Of a stretch of DNA of 12,432 bases, positions 1 through 6,996 are shown piece after piece. This stretch comes from Bacillota bacterium (GTDB lineage Bacteria > Bacillota > Clostridia > Lachnospirales > Lachnospiraceae), in contig JAEWRS010000300.1 in the NCBI GenBank assembly GCA_023398855.1, positions 1-12,432 of the forward strand, in the 5' to 3' direction. Positions within the stretch are counted from its first letter, which is position 1, and each line of letters starts with the position of its first letter. A model generated the notes under the pieces. The model had not been told where the DNA came from, made no database searches, and saw only the letters and a program-made list of their open reading frames with translations. Position numbers and translations under genes: made by a program.

Positions 1-404
1 CCCCTATCCTTCTGTGCCCGCTCCTGCTCCCGGTCCAGCTCCTCCCGCATCTCCATAAAGGTCTGCTTCAATTCTTCATATTTTGTCGGCTTTAAGACGT
101 AATGCCGCACCCCGGCCCGCATACCGGCCTGTGCATAAGAGAATTCCCCATGAGCGCTTAAGAAAATCACCTTTATGTTCAGCTTTTTTTCATAGATGTA
201 CTGTGCCACTTCAATTCCATTCATATGGGGCATCATGATATCAATCAGCAGAACATCCACTGGATTGGATTCAATAAACCCAATGGCTTCCTTTCCATCT
301 CCGCAGACTCCTGCCACTTCAAACCCCTCCTGCTCCCAGGGAAAATAATTTGCTAAGCTAGTACGGATTGTCACCTCGTCATCAACGATAAGTAATTGAT
401 ACAT
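1..404 (-). CDS. YesN-like response regulator, receiver domain (partial, C-terminus outside window)
   Basis: The 5' part of a gene running off the left edge; 134 codons are visible from an ATG at 402-404. They encode a full CheY-like receiver: acidic pair D8-D9 in LLIVDDE, phospho-acceptor D55 in LLIDIMMPHMNG, S83 in VIFLSAHGEF and K105 in YVLKPTK. The 'ILLLD/SAHGEFxYA/YVLKPT' style is typical of YesN/AraC-type regulators that pair with YesM kinases. A charged helical linker (residues 112-134) follows, and I infer a C-terminal AraC helix-turn-helix beyond the window. A good ribosome binding site, AGGTGAG, lies at 411-417. The gene follows the Gfo/Idh stop by 60 bp with no terminator between, so it is probably the distal gene of the sugar operon. 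The likely partner is the kinase at 5002-6810, though a second kinase left of the window cannot be excluded. Confidence 0.9.
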   Translation of the reverse strand, partial: MYQLLIVDDEVTIRTSLANYFPWEQEGFEVAGVCGDGKEAIGFIESNPVDVLLIDIMMPHMNGIEVAQYIYEKKLNIKVIFLSAHGEFSYAQAGMRAGVRHYVLKPTKYEELKQTFMEMREELDREQERAQKDR

Positions 405-464
405 GATACCCTCACCTGTTTTCTCTTATTTATGATTGCTGTCTGTTGTCTGCATCTTAGGCGG

Positions 465-1712
465 TTAAACCTTCTTTTTAAAATCCTCTATATCCACCAC
501 CATGCCATGAAGCCTTGATTCCTCTGCTGCAAATGCCATGATATGGCTGTCTACAGACAGTTCTGCACTGGTTCTGGCTGACTCCCAGTTTTCATTCCGG
601 ACCATGGAGATAATATCTCTCATAAGCATATTGTCCCCGCCGCCGTGGGTCCCTTCTGCTGCCTTTGGCCGGATCATCCGTTCCTCATTCTCCCCAAACC
701 GGCGGACCATGATGTAGTTCTTCTCCATGTTGGCCCTTAAGTCGCCTTTTGTTCCCACTATGCGCATTTCTCTGGTTTCCGTCGCATTAAATCCATTTAA
801 TTGAAAGGAAGAGGTTATTCCGTCTTCGTACTGCATATTGACAATCTGATGATCAACAACCGTATTGTCACAATGGAATACACACCGTCCATAACCGCCC
901 TCCTGCAAAGCCCTTTTTCTGGCTTCCAGGGAAGTGTCCACGCTGATCATGCTGGTTGGCCAGGCCACATTGTCCGTTAAATACTGTTTCATTGCCGAAA
1001 ACGGACATTCCTGTTCTATGGAACAGTCCATACACCTCATGGCCGAGCCTGCAGGAGCGTTTTCCTTTCTAAAATAAGTCAGTTCACCAAAGGAGCTGAT
1101 TTTCAAACATTTCTTTCCTATGAGCCAGTTTAAAATATCCAGATCGTGGCAGGACTTTGCAAGGATAATGGGACTTAAATTCCGGAAATTCCCACGCACA
1201 TAGCTGTGAGCAATATGTGTATAAGATACATTCTCCGCGTGATGGACGGAAATGATCCGGCCTATTGCCCCCTCATCTAAAAGCTGCTTCATGGTGCTGA
1301 AAACCGGGGTATACCGAAGGACATGGCACACCAGCAGACGACAGCCGTGGTCTTTTGCCAAACCCACCAGCTTAAGACATTCCCGCGGGTCCGGGGACAT
1401 GGGTTTTTCCAGCAGGCAGTGTATTCCCCTTTCTAACACCATGGCAGCATGTTTATAATGATCCTCATCCAGGGTTGACACAATTACCAGATCAACATCA
1501 GCAAGCTTGGACATCATATCCTTTGCATCAGAAAACCTTCTCTCCTCCGGAACACCATATCTTTCACCGGCTTTTTTCAGCCTTTGAGGAAGTATATCAC
1601 AGATATAGGCGATCTCAGCTTCTTCCGGATGGTTTAATACATAATCCGAATAGGCAAATCCCCTGTTCCCGCATCCTATCACACCTAATCTGACTTTCTT
1701 ATGATTCAACAT
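465..1712 (-). CDS. Gfo/Idh/MocA family NAD(P)-dependent oxidoreductase
   Basis: A complete 415-residue protein of the usual family length. The N-terminal Rossmann fold starts with VRLGVIGCGNRG (GxGxxG at 13-18). The family catalytic lysine is K103 in LLEKP, and the second conserved active-site region is SCHDLDILNWL, with H189 and D192. The C-terminal half has a cysteine group (C227, C230, C236, then C277 and C281 in YGRCVFHCDN). I recall similar motifs in one Gfo/Idh subfamily; a metal or structural role is only inference. Family members oxidise or reduce sugars, inositols or sugar acids in the cytoplasm. The permease stop lies 10 bp upstream, and the ribosome binding site AGGATAGGGGG overlaps that gene's end, so translation is probably coupled. 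The position at the end of an ABC importer operon suggests it acts on the imported sugar. The substrate is unknown. Confidence 0.93.
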   Translation of the reverse strand: MLNHKKVRLGVIGCGNRGFAYSDYVLNHPEEAEIAYICDILPQRLKKAGERYGVPEERRFSDAKDMMSKLADVDLVIVSTLDEDHYKHAAMVLERGIHCLLEKPMSPDPRECLKLVGLAKDHGCRLLVCHVLRYTPVFSTMKQLLDEGAIGRIISVHHAENVSYTHIAHSYVRGNFRNLSPIILAKSCHDLDILNWLIGKKCLKISSFGELTYFRKENAPAGSAMRCMDCSIEQECPFSAMKQYLTDNVAWPTSMISVDTSLEARKRALQEGGYGRCVFHCDNTVVDHQIVNMQYEDGITSSFQLNGFNATETREMRIVGTKGDLRANMEKNYIMVRRFGENEERMIRPKAAEGTHGGGDNMLMRDIISMVRNENWESARTSAELSVDSHIMAFAAEESRLHGMVVDIEDFKKKV

Positions 1713-1722
1713 TTTTATCCCC

Positions 1723-2610
1723 CTATCCTTTTAATCCTGAAGTCGCAATGCCTTCCACAAAATACGGCTGCGCAATGAAGAACAACACAATGCCTGGAAT
1801 CAGACTGATCAGCGTATTGGCCAGCAGCGGCCCCCATGATATGCTGGAGGTACTGTCGATCAAGCTTCTTAAAAACAGCGAAACAGTAAACTTATCAACT
1901 GAACTAATATAAATCAGCTGATTTAAATAATCATCCCAGGTCCAGATGAATGTAAAAATAGCAATGGAGAACAGCACCGGCTTACACAGAGGCAGGATAA
2001 TCCTTCTATAAATTCCGAAGGTACTGCAGCCGTCCATATAGGCCGCCTCATCAAGCTCCTTTGGAATTCCACGGATAAACTGCACCATAAGGAACACGTG
2101 GAACCCGTTTACAGCGCAAAAGGCCGGCACGGAAAAAGGCAGGTAGCTGTCAATCCAGCCTATTTTACTGAACATGATGTACTTTGGTATTAATGTTACC
2201 TGAGAGGGAAGCATCATCGTTGCCAGCATAAACAAAAACAGCGGCCACTTCCCAATAAAGTTAAGCCTGGCAAACGCAAAACCAGCCAGAGAACTGGAGA
2301 TTACCGTTCCTCCAATGACCACGCCAACCATGACAAAAGTATTTTTTAAAAAATAACCGAATGAATGGTTGGGATTAATGTTCCATCCATCTGCAAAGTT
2401 CTTTAAGGTGAAGTTATCACTGATCACTTTAAAATCACCGCTGAAAATTTCTGAACCAGGCTTAAAGACACCGCTGACCAGCCATATCATGGGAAAAAGC
2501 ATAAGGAAGCTTCCCATGATTAAGACAGCATGGCTTACAGCATTCTTGAATTTCTGATGATCCTTACATCTCCAGTTCATGCCAAACACCCATATTTTAT
2601 CAGTTTTCAT
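1723..2610 (-). CDS. Carbohydrate ABC transporter permease, MalG type
   Basis: A complete 295-residue inner-membrane permease (binding-protein-dependent transport family, CUT1 class). Hydrophobic segments lie near residues 28-48, 88-115, 123-142, 155-178, 208-228 and 262-282, consistent with six membrane helices. The cytoplasmic EAA loop that docks on the ATPase is clear: KELDEAAYMDG (E188-A190, G194), then RRIILPL ending at 208. The start ATG at 2608-2610 overlaps the end of the upstream permease by 11 bp, and only a weak GGGTG lies in front of it. Expression is therefore probably by translational coupling, which would help keep the two permeases in equal amounts. The C-terminus QPYFVEGIATSGLKG matches the usual end of MalG-like proteins ('GLtaGAVKG'). 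No cognate ATPase gene is present; a shared MsmK/MalK-type ATPase is the usual solution in Firmicutes. Confidence 0.95.
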   Translation of the reverse strand: MKTDKIWVFGMNWRCKDHQKFKNAVSHAVLIMGSFLMLFPMIWLVSGVFKPGSEIFSGDFKVISDNFTLKNFADGWNINPNHSFGYFLKNTFVMVGVVIGGTVISSSLAGFAFARLNFIGKWPLFLFMLATMMLPSQVTLIPKYIMFSKIGWIDSYLPFSVPAFCAVNGFHVFLMVQFIRGIPKELDEAAYMDGCSTFGIYRRIILPLCKPVLFSIAIFTFIWTWDDYLNQLIYISSVDKFTVSLFLRSLIDSTSSISWGPLLANTLISLIPGIVLFFIAQPYFVEGIATSGLKG

Positions 2611-3499
2611 AATACACCCACTTTTGAGACGACTTAAATATCACCAATGCAAACGCCAGTATGATAAATGTCAGCACCCAGGCAAGAGCTGATGAATATC
2701 CCATCCGGTGGGATTCAAAAGCTGTCCTGTATAGATGAAGCATGTACACGTATGTAGAATCCGCCGGGCCTCCGTTTGTTATGACAGAAACCTGGGTAAA
2801 TACCTGGAACGCGTTGATGATACCCATGATTAAATTAAATAAAATGGTGGACGATATCATTGGAAGGGTAATCTTAAAAAACTGGTGAACCCTTCCTGCC
2901 CCGTCTATGTCACCGGCTTCGTATAATTCCCTGGGTACCTGCTTTAATGCCGCCAGAAAAACAACCATTGCCGACCCAAACTGCCACGCCCCCATTAAGG
3001 CCAGTGTTGCCAAGGACATTTTGGGATTGGTCAGAAAATCAAATGGCCCAAGGCCGAATATTCCCAGAAATCCATTTACAAATCCATCTCTGGATAAAAC
3101 AATCTTCCAGGTCACTGCCATGGCAATTCCAGCACCCACAATGGAGGGAATATAGTAAATGGTGCGGTAAACAGACATTCCCTTTAAATTCTGATTAAGC
3201 AAAACAGCAATCAAAAGGGCTGCAATCAGTTTGATGGGAACAAACATAAATACATACCTTAATGTTATGAGCAGGGTGTGCTTAAACATCCGGTCTTCGC
3301 AAAACATTTCTATATAATTCTGGAGGCCAATGAACTTTGCTTCACGGTAGATGGAGTAATCCGTAAAAGACAGCCACAGAGACTGAAGCATCGGCCCAAC
3401 CGTAAACAGCATAACTCCCAGAATCCATGGAAGAAGGAAAAGGAACGCTTCTTTATTTTTATACTTCCCACTGTCAAAAGGCTTTTTTTCACCAAACAC
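2600..3499 (-). CDS. Carbohydrate ABC transporter permease, MalF type
   Basis: A complete 299-residue membrane permease, the partner of the MalG-type protein downstream. It opens with the family pattern 'AFLFLLPWILGVMLFTVGPM' (residues 18-37, first helix), followed by LWLSFTDYSI. Further membrane segments lie near 78-101, 114-134, 162-184, 216-235 and 269-288. The EAA loop is VPRELYEAGDIDGAG (E194, A195, G200), then FFKITLPMIS at 207-216. The start codon is GTG at 3497-3499, not ATG. It is supported by a strong AAAGGAG six bases upstream and by alignment with the normal family start. It lies 37 bp downstream of the binding-protein stop, with no strong hairpin in that gap. It overlaps the next gene by 11 bp. 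Substrate specificity cannot be read from the permease. Confidence 0.95.
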   Translation of the reverse strand: MFGEKKPFDSGKYKNKEAFLFLLPWILGVMLFTVGPMLQSLWLSFTDYSIYREAKFIGLQNYIEMFCEDRMFKHTLLITLRYVFMFVPIKLIAALLIAVLLNQNLKGMSVYRTIYYIPSIVGAGIAMAVTWKIVLSRDGFVNGFLGIFGLGPFDFLTNPKMSLATLALMGAWQFGSAMVVFLAALKQVPRELYEAGDIDGAGRVHQFFKITLPMISSTILFNLIMGIINAFQVFTQVSVITNGGPADSTYVYMLHLYRTAFESHRMGYSSALAWVLTFIILAFALVIFKSSQKWVYYEN

Positions 3500-3505
3500 T
3501 GCCTT

Positions 3506-3512
3506 CTCCTTT
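3506..3512 (-). promoter_or_regulatory. Ribosome binding site deciding the GTG start of the MalF-type permease
   Basis: On the minus strand AAAGGAG ends six bases before the GTG at 3497-3499. No in-frame ATG with comparable spacing is present, so the GTG is the supported start. Confidence 0.8.
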
Positions 3513-3537
3513 CTCTCTTATCAGCAGGTCCTGGCTC

Positions 3538-4902
3538 CTATTCGCTGAATTTCTCAAGGATCTTATTGCTTTCCTTCTCCGCTACATCCAGGAATTCCTG
3601 AGGCGTATATTTACCAAACATCATATTTTCAAATTCACGGGTCAGCAAAGCGTGAATCTCCATATACCCTGACGGGAATGGCTCGTTTTCAATGTCCGTT
3701 GAGGTTGACTTTTCAATGCATTCAAACATCCGCTTTTCCATCTCACTTAATGAACCAGATATACGGCCTCTGATGGCACTGTTGCCCGGAACGCCCCGCT
3801 CAAGTAAGAGGATATCTCCGGCATCTTCACTGTTTACCATAAAATCAATCAGACCAGCCGCATCTTCCGGCGATTTGCAGTCCTTTGTCACACAGAAAAC
3901 CATGCTTGGGTTAACCCACAGCGCATCCTTTTCCTCCCCTTTTGGAGTACACTCTATGCCAAAATTAATGCCAGTTCCCATATAGGTCTGGGTCATTGGA
4001 GATACATTAATTATCATTGCAGTCTTTCCGGTCTGGAAATCATCCACATTCTGAGGATTGGAAGCGGTTATTTCCAGGGGCGGCATAATTCCTTCATCCA
4101 ATGGTTTTTTTATGAATTCAACTGCAGCAAGTCCTTCTGGGGAATTAAAAGCCACGGACTTTAAGTCATTGCCCCACATCCTGCCTCCGCGTTCATAGAT
4201 ATACTTCTTAAAAGTAATGTCCGGCCCGGCAGGATTTACCATGTAAGCGGTTCCCCATACATCCGTCTTGCCATCCCCATCCGTGTCCATAGTCAGCTTT
4301 CTGGCAGCCTCCATATAATCATCCCAGGTCCAGTCCTCTGTTGGGTATGCCACTCCTGCTTTGTCAAAATAGTCCTTATTGTAAAACAGGAGGGAAGTAC
4401 TTACACCTGCCGGAATCGCATATAATTTTCCATTGATACGGTACATATCTAAAGTTGACTCTGATAAGTTACTTACATCCAGAACGCCCTTTTCAATATA
4501 CTCATCAAGGGGAACCAATTGATTTCTGGCAACGTATTCCGCCACATTGGTATAGGACATCTGAACCACATCTGGCCCGGTGTTCGCCGCCAGCTGTGTC
4601 GTCAGCTTATCAAAATACCCATCCCAGCCAGAATACTCTGTCTTAACCTCTATGCCAGGTGCGATTTTTTTATAAAGCTCCAGGGCTTCTACGGTTGCCT
4701 TATGGCGTGTTTCCCCTCCCCACCACATAAAACGCAAAGGTGTACTGCTCTTTTCCGCCTCACTGGATTTGGCAGCATCACCGGCATTCACAGCTTCCGC
4801 AGACTTTTCTGTCCCAACACCTTTCGTCTGGGAACAACCGGCCAGACTTACCACCATTGCAAAAGCGGCCAAAGAACATGAAAATAATTTTAACTTTTTC
4901 AT
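3538..4902 (-). CDS. Extracellular solute-binding lipoprotein of a sugar ABC transporter (family 1)
   Basis: A complete 454-residue protein. It has a lipoprotein signal peptide: basic KKLK start, hydrophobic core, and lipobox LAGC with the lipidated cysteine at C23. A low-complexity Ala/Ser/Glu/Lys linker (about 24-54) tethers the globular domain to the membrane. The mature part begins PLRFMWWGGETRHKATVEALELY, the usual CUT1 binding-protein opening. Typical motifs follow: LTTQLAANTGPDVVQM, INGKLYAIPAGVSTSLLFYNKDYFDKAGV and WTWDDYMEAARKLT. A DTDGDGKTDVWG loop (206-217) resembles a calcium site seen in many relatives. Trp and other aromatic residues fit sugar binding. The gene starts at ATG 4900-4902 with AAAGGAG seven bases upstream. 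It lies 99 bp downstream of the kinase gene, which leaves room for its own promoter, as expected for the most abundant component of the importer. Confidence 0.95.
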   Translation of the reverse strand: MKKLKLFSCSLAAFAMVVSLAGCSQTKGVGTEKSAEAVNAGDAAKSSEAEKSSTPLRFMWWGGETRHKATVEALELYKKIAPGIEVKTEYSGWDGYFDKLTTQLAANTGPDVVQMSYTNVAEYVARNQLVPLDEYIEKGVLDVSNLSESTLDMYRINGKLYAIPAGVSTSLLFYNKDYFDKAGVAYPTEDWTWDDYMEAARKLTMDTDGDGKTDVWGTAYMVNPAGPDITFKKYIYERGGRMWGNDLKSVAFNSPEGLAAVEFIKKPLDEGIMPPLEITASNPQNVDDFQTGKTAMIINVSPMTQTYMGTGINFGIECTPKGEEKDALWVNPSMVFCVTKDCKSPEDAAGLIDFMVNSEDAGDILLLERGVPGNSAIRGRISGSLSEMEKRMFECIEKSTSTDIENEPFPSGYMEIHALLTREFENMMFGKYTPQEFLDVAEKESNKILEKFSE

Positions 4903-4945
4903 AAAATCTCCTTTCTTTGTGATAACATACTTTTTTCATGGTTTC

Positions 4946-4982
4946 ATTGTAGCATTGTATGCTTTTTCCGGTGAGATTTCAT
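4946..4982 (-). promoter_or_regulatory. Possible internal promoter for the binding-protein gene
   Basis: On the minus strand the kinase-lipoprotein gap has two TACAAT boxes, at 4954-4959 and 4946-4951. The first is 17 bp from a weak -35 (ATGAAA, 4977-4982; four of six consensus). The 13-bp inverted repeat AGCATtgtATGCT (4951-4963) overlaps the first -10. A weak -35 would fit an activator-dependent promoter, but chance cannot be excluded in AT-rich DNA. Confidence 0.35.
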
Positions 4983-5001
4983 TTTATTCAAAATATGTTC
5001 T

Positions 5002-6810
5002 CTATTTGACCTCTTTTATGCCAATGGGTGCTCCATTTGACTTTTCTGCAAATTCAGAACTGTCTGGCTGCTGCATATCACCGAAGCTATTGATCTCCAA
5101 AGCCATGTCTTCTGGCAATGTGATTTTCACACTGGTTCCAAGCCCTTCCTTACTCCTGATTATCATGGTGCAGGCATCCTCGTAGACTAATTTCAGGCGC
5201 TTATATACATTTTTAACCCCAATATGGATGCCTATATTTTTTCTGTCACCATCCAGCATCATTTGCCTCACCTGCTGCAGCCGCTCTTTTGACATGCCCA
5301 AACCCGTATCAATGACTTCAAGACAGCTATTTCCACGCAGGCGGTACAACCTGATTTTCAGCTTACAGGTTCCATCCTTTTCTTTTATGCCATGGTAAAT
5401 AGCGTTTTCCACAAGAGGCTGGAGTACCATTTTAATGATATAACAATCCACCAGCTTATCATCCACATCCCATATCACATCAAAGCGGCCGCGATAACGC
5501 TCCTGCATAATGGACAGATAGCTTTTTGTATATGATAATTCCTCTTTCAGCAATACTTTTTCATTGGGATTGCTCAGGGAATATTTTAAAACGTCGGAAA
5601 GATGCTCAAGCATTCTGCTGGCATGGTTCCCAAAGCCCAGATGTCCGATGATGCTCCAGTTGATCGTTTCAATGGTGTTAAACAGAAAATGAGGGTTAAT
5701 CTGAGACTGCAGAGCCAGCAGCTCCATTGCTTCGTAACGGCTTTTTTTCTCAGCAAGCTGAGCCTTCACATACCGGCTTTCAATGAACATTTTTATCATA
5801 TTCTGGATAATGTATCCGTACTCATCTTTTGCCTTTGGGGTAAGCTCTGGTAAGGGGCGGGGGGAATCCGCTGCTTCGATTATCTGGTAAACCGCATAGA
5901 TGCGCTGATAGCTGCGTTTTGAAGCGGCATAGGAAGCTCCAAGGGCTGCTGCGATACTGACAAGAAAAATCACCGCTATCCGCAGGCTGATCTGGTACAA
6001 AACCTCGTACAGTTTTCCAGTGGGAACCCGAGAAATATAAGTATAGCCGTTTCCCTCAGATTTCACGGTTATGGACCTGTAGGGAAAGTCTTTTCCTTCC
6101 TTCTTGTCAGCCTGATACGTGAAATTATATACTGCTTCACCATCTTTGGAATAGATCTCGATTTCCTGCCCTGCCAGCAGATTCAGGGTACTCAGCCGCT
6201 CATCAAAATAAGAGCCATATATGTTCAGTGCTACCGTTCCCACGGGCTTAAGACCCGTATATAGCTTCCGGTATACCGTGAGCACTGCTGTGGGTGATTC
6301 AAAGGAATAGCGTTTGATTCCCCGGTATCTGGTCCAGGTGGTTTCAGCCATCCCCCGCAATGCCCTGGCATCCTCCAGCCATTCTGAATCCAGGAACTGC
6401 CCGGGCATTTGTCTCCCATTGTTGCTGACCATAAAGCTATTTTCCGGATTGTCAATCTGTATATAAATGGAATGAATATACTGTCTTGAATTTGCTATGG
6501 TATTCATAAAGTTCAGCATTTCCAGCTCAACCGCCCGCTTTTCCGGAGTAACTGTTTCACTGCCAGAATAATCCCCGAAATCCTGTTCTTTTGTATAAAA
6601 TTCAAAATTCAGGCTTAAGGAATTAACTTCATTTAAAATTGTTTCTACGTTGGTCTGGATCTGACTCAGGAGATTTTCATTGTTCTTATTCAGTTCCCGT
6701 AAGAAAACATGATAAACAAAATATAAGGTAACCGCTCCACAAATCAGGAGAACGGCAAAGATAGGAAGTGCAAAAGCAATAAAGTTTTTAATGAACCATT
6801 TCTTTTTCAT
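5002..6810 (-). CDS. YesM-like sensor histidine kinase
   Basis: A complete 602-residue membrane kinase. The first membrane helix is at about 9-35. The extracellular sensor region of about 235 residues (36-272) has a cache-like pattern (e.g. YIHSIYIQIDNPENSFMVSN and GTVALNIYGSYFDERL). The second helix is at about 273-295. A HAMP-like linker and coiled coil (296-365) lead to the HisKA_7TM/His_kinase region LQSQINPHFLFNTIETINW, with phospho-acceptor H374. The ATPase has an N box LVENAIYHG (N469), G1 box DTGLGM (501-506) and G2 region IGIHIGVKNVYKRL. A polar tail of about 34 residues follows the last strand (VKITLPE), longer than usual. The kinase is the first gene of the sugar operon, starting at ATG 6808-6810 behind a modest AAAAGGAAA. 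Its expected partner is the response regulator at 1-404, placed at the far end of the same operon. The ligand is probably the transported sugar or a related cue. Confidence 0.94.
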   Translation of the reverse strand: MKKKWFIKNFIAFALPIFAVLLICGAVTLYFVYHVFLRELNKNNENLLSQIQTNVETILNEVNSLSLNFEFYTKEQDFGDYSGSETVTPEKRAVELEMLNFMNTIANSRQYIHSIYIQIDNPENSFMVSNNGRQMPGQFLDSEWLEDARALRGMAETTWTRYRGIKRYSFESPTAVLTVYRKLYTGLKPVGTVALNIYGSYFDERLSTLNLLAGQEIEIYSKDGEAVYNFTYQADKKEGKDFPYRSITVKSEGNGYTYISRVPTGKLYEVLYQISLRIAVIFLVSIAAALGASYAASKRSYQRIYAVYQIIEAADSPRPLPELTPKAKDEYGYIIQNMIKMFIESRYVKAQLAEKKSRYEAMELLALQSQINPHFLFNTIETINWSIIGHLGFGNHASRMLEHLSDVLKYSLSNPNEKVLLKEELSYTKSYLSIMQERYRGRFDVIWDVDDKLVDCYIIKMVLQPLVENAIYHGIKEKDGTCKLKIRLYRLRGNSCLEVIDTGLGMSKERLQQVRQMMLDGDRKNIGIHIGVKNVYKRLKLVYEDACTMIIRSKEGLGTSVKITLPEDMALEINSFGDMQQPDSSEFAEKSNGAPIGIKEVK

Positions 6811-6868
6811 GGTGTGGTTTCCTTTTGCTTATTTTCTTACTTTAGGCTTGGAGTTTAAATCTCTTTTC

Positions 6869-6897
6869 TTTATACTACTTTTTGTATACGATATCAA
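6869..6897 (-). promoter_or_regulatory. Sigma-A promoter of the sugar-uptake operon
   Basis: On the minus strand -35 TTGATA (6892-6897) and -10 TATAAA (6869-6874) are separated by exactly 17 bp. Transcription should begin near 6862, giving a leader of about 50 bases before the kinase ATG. The spacer contains GTATAC. A GGAAAAT/ATTTTCC inverted repeat abuts the -35 upstream (6898-6923). Confidence 0.75.
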
Positions 6898-6923
6898 GGA
6901 AAATCCGCGGACGCCCATTTTCC
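6898..6923. repeat. Inverted repeat next to the operon -35 box (candidate operator)
   Basis: GGAAAAT (6898-6904) and ATTTTCC (6917-6923) form perfect 7-bp arms around a GC-rich 12-bp centre containing CCGCGG. It touches the -35 box of the kinase promoter and lies just downstream of the ABC-F terminator, so it is placed like an activator or repressor site. The function is inferred. Confidence 0.4.
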
Positions 6924-6934
6924 CGGATTCGCAG

Positions 6935-6963
6935 AAAAAAAGGGGAAGCCTTAAGCCTCCCCT
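6935..6963 (-). terminator. Intrinsic terminator of the ABC-F gene
   Basis: On the minus strand a 9-bp stem (6955-6963 with 6941-6949, one G-U pair) closes a 5-base loop and is followed by seven T residues (6935-6941). It lies about 35 bases after the ABC-F stop and isolates that gene from the sugar operon downstream. Confidence 0.88.
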
Positions 6964-6996
6964 ACCACTGCATTATTATTTTTTATCAGGTTCATA

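Noticed and set aside
405..464. The gap between the oxidoreductase and the regulator considered as a terminator or separate promoter
   Set aside because: No hairpin with a T run and no convincing -35/-10 pair were found; only the regulator's ribosome binding site is clear.
2600..2610. An 11-bp overlap of the two permease genes considered as a frameshift or fusion
   Set aside because: Both proteins have normal length, complete EAA loops and normal ends, so this is ordinary translational coupling.
4251..4287. The DTDGDGKTDVWG loop in the binding protein considered as an unusual dockerin or EF-hand fusion
   Set aside because: Such a single loop is common within family 1 sugar-binding proteins and has no accompanying second motif.
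4519..4881. A 120-codon plus-strand frame inside the solute-binding protein gene
   Set aside because: It is fully antisense to a gene with clear family motifs; the composition looks like a reverse-frame artefact.
4769..5185. A 138-codon open frame on the plus strand spanning the kinase-lipoprotein gap
   Set aside because: It lies antisense to two well-supported genes, its product has no recognisable motif, and no ribosome binding site was seen.
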